Part shown: piece after piece, positions 4,751 through 6,015 of the stretch
How positions within the stretch are numbered: position 1 is the stretch's first letter
Layout: each line of letters begins with the position of its first letter
NCBI GenBank assembly: GCA_030609245.1
Contig: JAUWCP010000151.1
Location: 1-6,015 of the forward strand
DNA length: 6,015 nt
From: Hyphomicrobium sp.
GTDB taxonomy: Bacteria; Pseudomonadota; Alphaproteobacteria; Rhizobiales; Hyphomicrobiaceae
Direction of reading: 5' to 3'
Program-made: the position numbers and the translations under genes
The notes under the pieces: generated by a model
The model's database searches: none
Told to the model about the DNA's origin: nothing
The model's input: the letters and a program-made list of their open reading frames with translations, nothing else

Positions 4751-6015
4751 ATGGAGCGCGCCATTACCATCACACCCCTGGGAGGCAAGCCTGCGCGGCG
4801 GCCTCAGGGCAAGTTGGGTGACGCCGTGGCGAGCGGCAGGCTGCGCATGTTAGTTGCTAGCTTGGCCATAGCAGTAGCCTTCATGGCGGTTGCCGGACAA
4901 CTCGTCCGCCTCGCGCTGTCGAGCCAGTTTCAAGTTACTTCTTCGCTCAATGCCACCATCGCGGAGAGTTTCGCGCGACCCGATATCGTTGATCGTCACG
5001 GCCACTTGCTTGCGACCGACGTCGAGGCGCAGTCACTGTTTGCCGACCCCGCACGTGTGATCGATCGCGACGAGGTGGTCGAAAAGCTGGCGTCCATTTT
5101 TCCCGACCTCAATCAGGTTGAGCTGCGCAAAAACCTTTCCGACCGCCACCGCCGCTTTATTTGGATCCGACGCGGCCTGTCGCCCAAGACGGCGCAGCGT
5201 ATTCACAACCTCGGGCTGCCTGGGCTCGCATTTCGCCGCGAACTGCAGCGCGCTTATCCAGGTGGTGCACTCGCCGGACATGTGCTGGGTCACGTCAACA
5301 TCGACAACAAGGGTGTTGCGGGCTTTGAGCGCTATCTCGATGAGGTGGTCGGTGTTGAAGCCGTATACGGGGCGACGTTGGCCGAGCGCGCACCCGCGCG
5401 CCTTTCGATCGATATTGGCGTGCAATACGCAGTGGAGGAAGAGCTTGCCACGGCGCTAAACCGGTTCGGCGCGCGCGGGGCCGCCGGCATCGTGCTCGAC
5501 ATCGATACCGGCGAGGTCTTGGCTTCCGCATCTCTTCCCGATGTCGATCCGGCACGGCCGGTCATGAGCCTCGATCCCGCACGCATCGACAAGGTCGCCA
5601 GCAGCACATTCGAGCTGGGGTCTGTCTTCAAGATGGTCACTGTTGCGATGGCGCTCGACAATGCCGTCGTCTCTCTTGACACGCTGGTCGACGTGCGCGA
5701 GCCGCTCACTGTAGGCCGCTTCACCATCCGCGATTTGCATCCCGCAGGCCGGCCGCTTTCGGTGGCTGAGATATTTATTCGGTCGTCGAATGTCGGTGCC
5801 GGGGTGTTGGCGCTCGAGGCCGGGCCGCAGCGATCGCGTGAATTTCTGGAAAGGCTGCGGCTCCTCGATCCCATCAAGACCGAAATCGGGCCGGTCGCCG
5901 CCCCGCAAGTTCCCGATCAGTGGCAAGAGTCTGAGATCATCACGACGTCATACGGTCACGGAATTGCGGTGGCTCCACTGCAATTCGCGGCCGCTGCGGC
6001 GACGCTCCTCAACGG
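4751..6015 (+). CDS. ftsI: Septal peptidoglycan transpeptidase FtsI (PBP3), N-terminal 421 codons
   Basis: FtsI is the class B penicillin-binding protein that cross-links septal peptidoglycan with FtsW. The frame is open from the ATG at 4751 to the right edge. A cytoplasmic N-terminus with basic patches leads to one membrane anchor at about residues 32-56. ARPDIVDRHGHLLATD (75-90) opens the PBP dimerisation (pedestal) domain, and YPGGALAGHVLGHVN (169-183) and GVAGFERYLDE (188-198) are typical of it. The transpeptidase domain starts near 244. Its nucleophile motif is SVFK (Ser291, Lys294) within TFELGSVFKMVT, and the second motif is SSN (345-347). YGHGIAVAPLQF (401-412) precedes the edge. The KTG motif should lie beyond the window. 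Length up to the edge fits a protein of about 570-600 residues. GGAGAGG (4736-4742), within the ftsL end, lies 8 bases before the ATG, and the gap from ftsL is one base. Confidence 0.96.
   Translation, partial: MERAITITPLGGKPARRPQGKLGDAVASGRLRMLVASLAIAVAFMAVAGQLVRLALSSQFQVTSSLNATIAESFARPDIVDRHGHLLATDVEAQSLFADPARVIDRDEVVEKLASIFPDLNQVELRKNLSDRHRRFIWIRRGLSPKTAQRIHNLGLPGLAFRRELQRAYPGGALAGHVLGHVNIDNKGVAGFERYLDEVVGVEAVYGATLAERAPARLSIDIGVQYAVEEELATALNRFGARGAAGIVLDIDTGEVLASASLPDVDPARPVMSLDPARIDKVASSTFELGSVFKMVTVAMALDNAVVSLDTLVDVREPLTVGRFTIRDLHPAGRPLSVAEIFIRSSNVGAGVLALEAGPQRSREFLERLRLLDPIKTEIGPVAAPQVPDQWQESEIITTSYGHGIAVAPLQFAAAAATLLN

Noticed and set aside
5332..5926. Two overlapping minus-strand frames of 156 and 181 codons
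   Set aside because: They are antisense shadows of ftsI, whose SxxK and SxN motifs are in the plus-strand frame.
1..6015. CRISPR array, tRNA or rRNA genes
   Set aside because: No regularly spaced direct repeats and no cloverleaf or rRNA-like sequence were seen on either strand.

Overview
The window looks like a chromosomal segment of an alphaproteobacterium, most likely of the order Hyphomicrobiales (Rhizobiales). It is GC-rich. The gene order mraZ-rsmH-ftsL-ftsI is the start of the division and cell wall (dcw) cluster. The protein sequences, a rhizobial-type IS transposase and a dispersed AGCGGACAT repeat that I recognise from such genomes all point the same way. Genus cannot be fixed from this window.

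Left part (1-1079): the N-terminal part of an IS1182-type transposase runs off the left edge on the minus strand. It is followed by a short dispersed palindromic repeat (382-440) and about 240 bp with no gene I can support. A small secreted Tyr/Gly/Pro/Arg-rich protein of unknown function (679-1062, plus) comes next. This part looks like accessory DNA.

Middle (1080-2861): a minus-strand pair, probably one transcript, encodes an exported alpha/beta hydrolase with an intact Ser-Asp-His triad and, downstream of it, a short dihydrofolate-reductase-like protein. A 416 bp intergenic region separates this pair from the divergent dcw cluster. It holds a strongly self-complementary stretch (2531-2634), three CCCAT boxes exactly 10 bp apart (2691-2715) that match the MraZ operator pattern on the minus strand, and a leader with hairpins and a T6 tract ahead of mraZ.

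Right part (2862-6015): mraZ, rsmH, ftsL and the first 421 codons of ftsI are packed on the plus strand with a 4-nt overlap, a 29-nt gap and a 1-nt gap, so they are almost certainly an operon. MraZ is the regulator likely to act on the boxes upstream. RsmH methylates 16S rRNA, FtsL is a small membrane-anchored divisome subunit, and FtsI is the septal peptidoglycan transpeptidase that works with it.

I do not see a wholly new multi-gene system. The points most worth following are the structured, possibly switching intergenic RNA, the MraZ operator with its possible attenuated leader, the short DHFR-like protein with an altered cofactor motif, and an AT-rich rare-codon island with a sequestered Shine-Dalgarno-like site near the end of rsmH.
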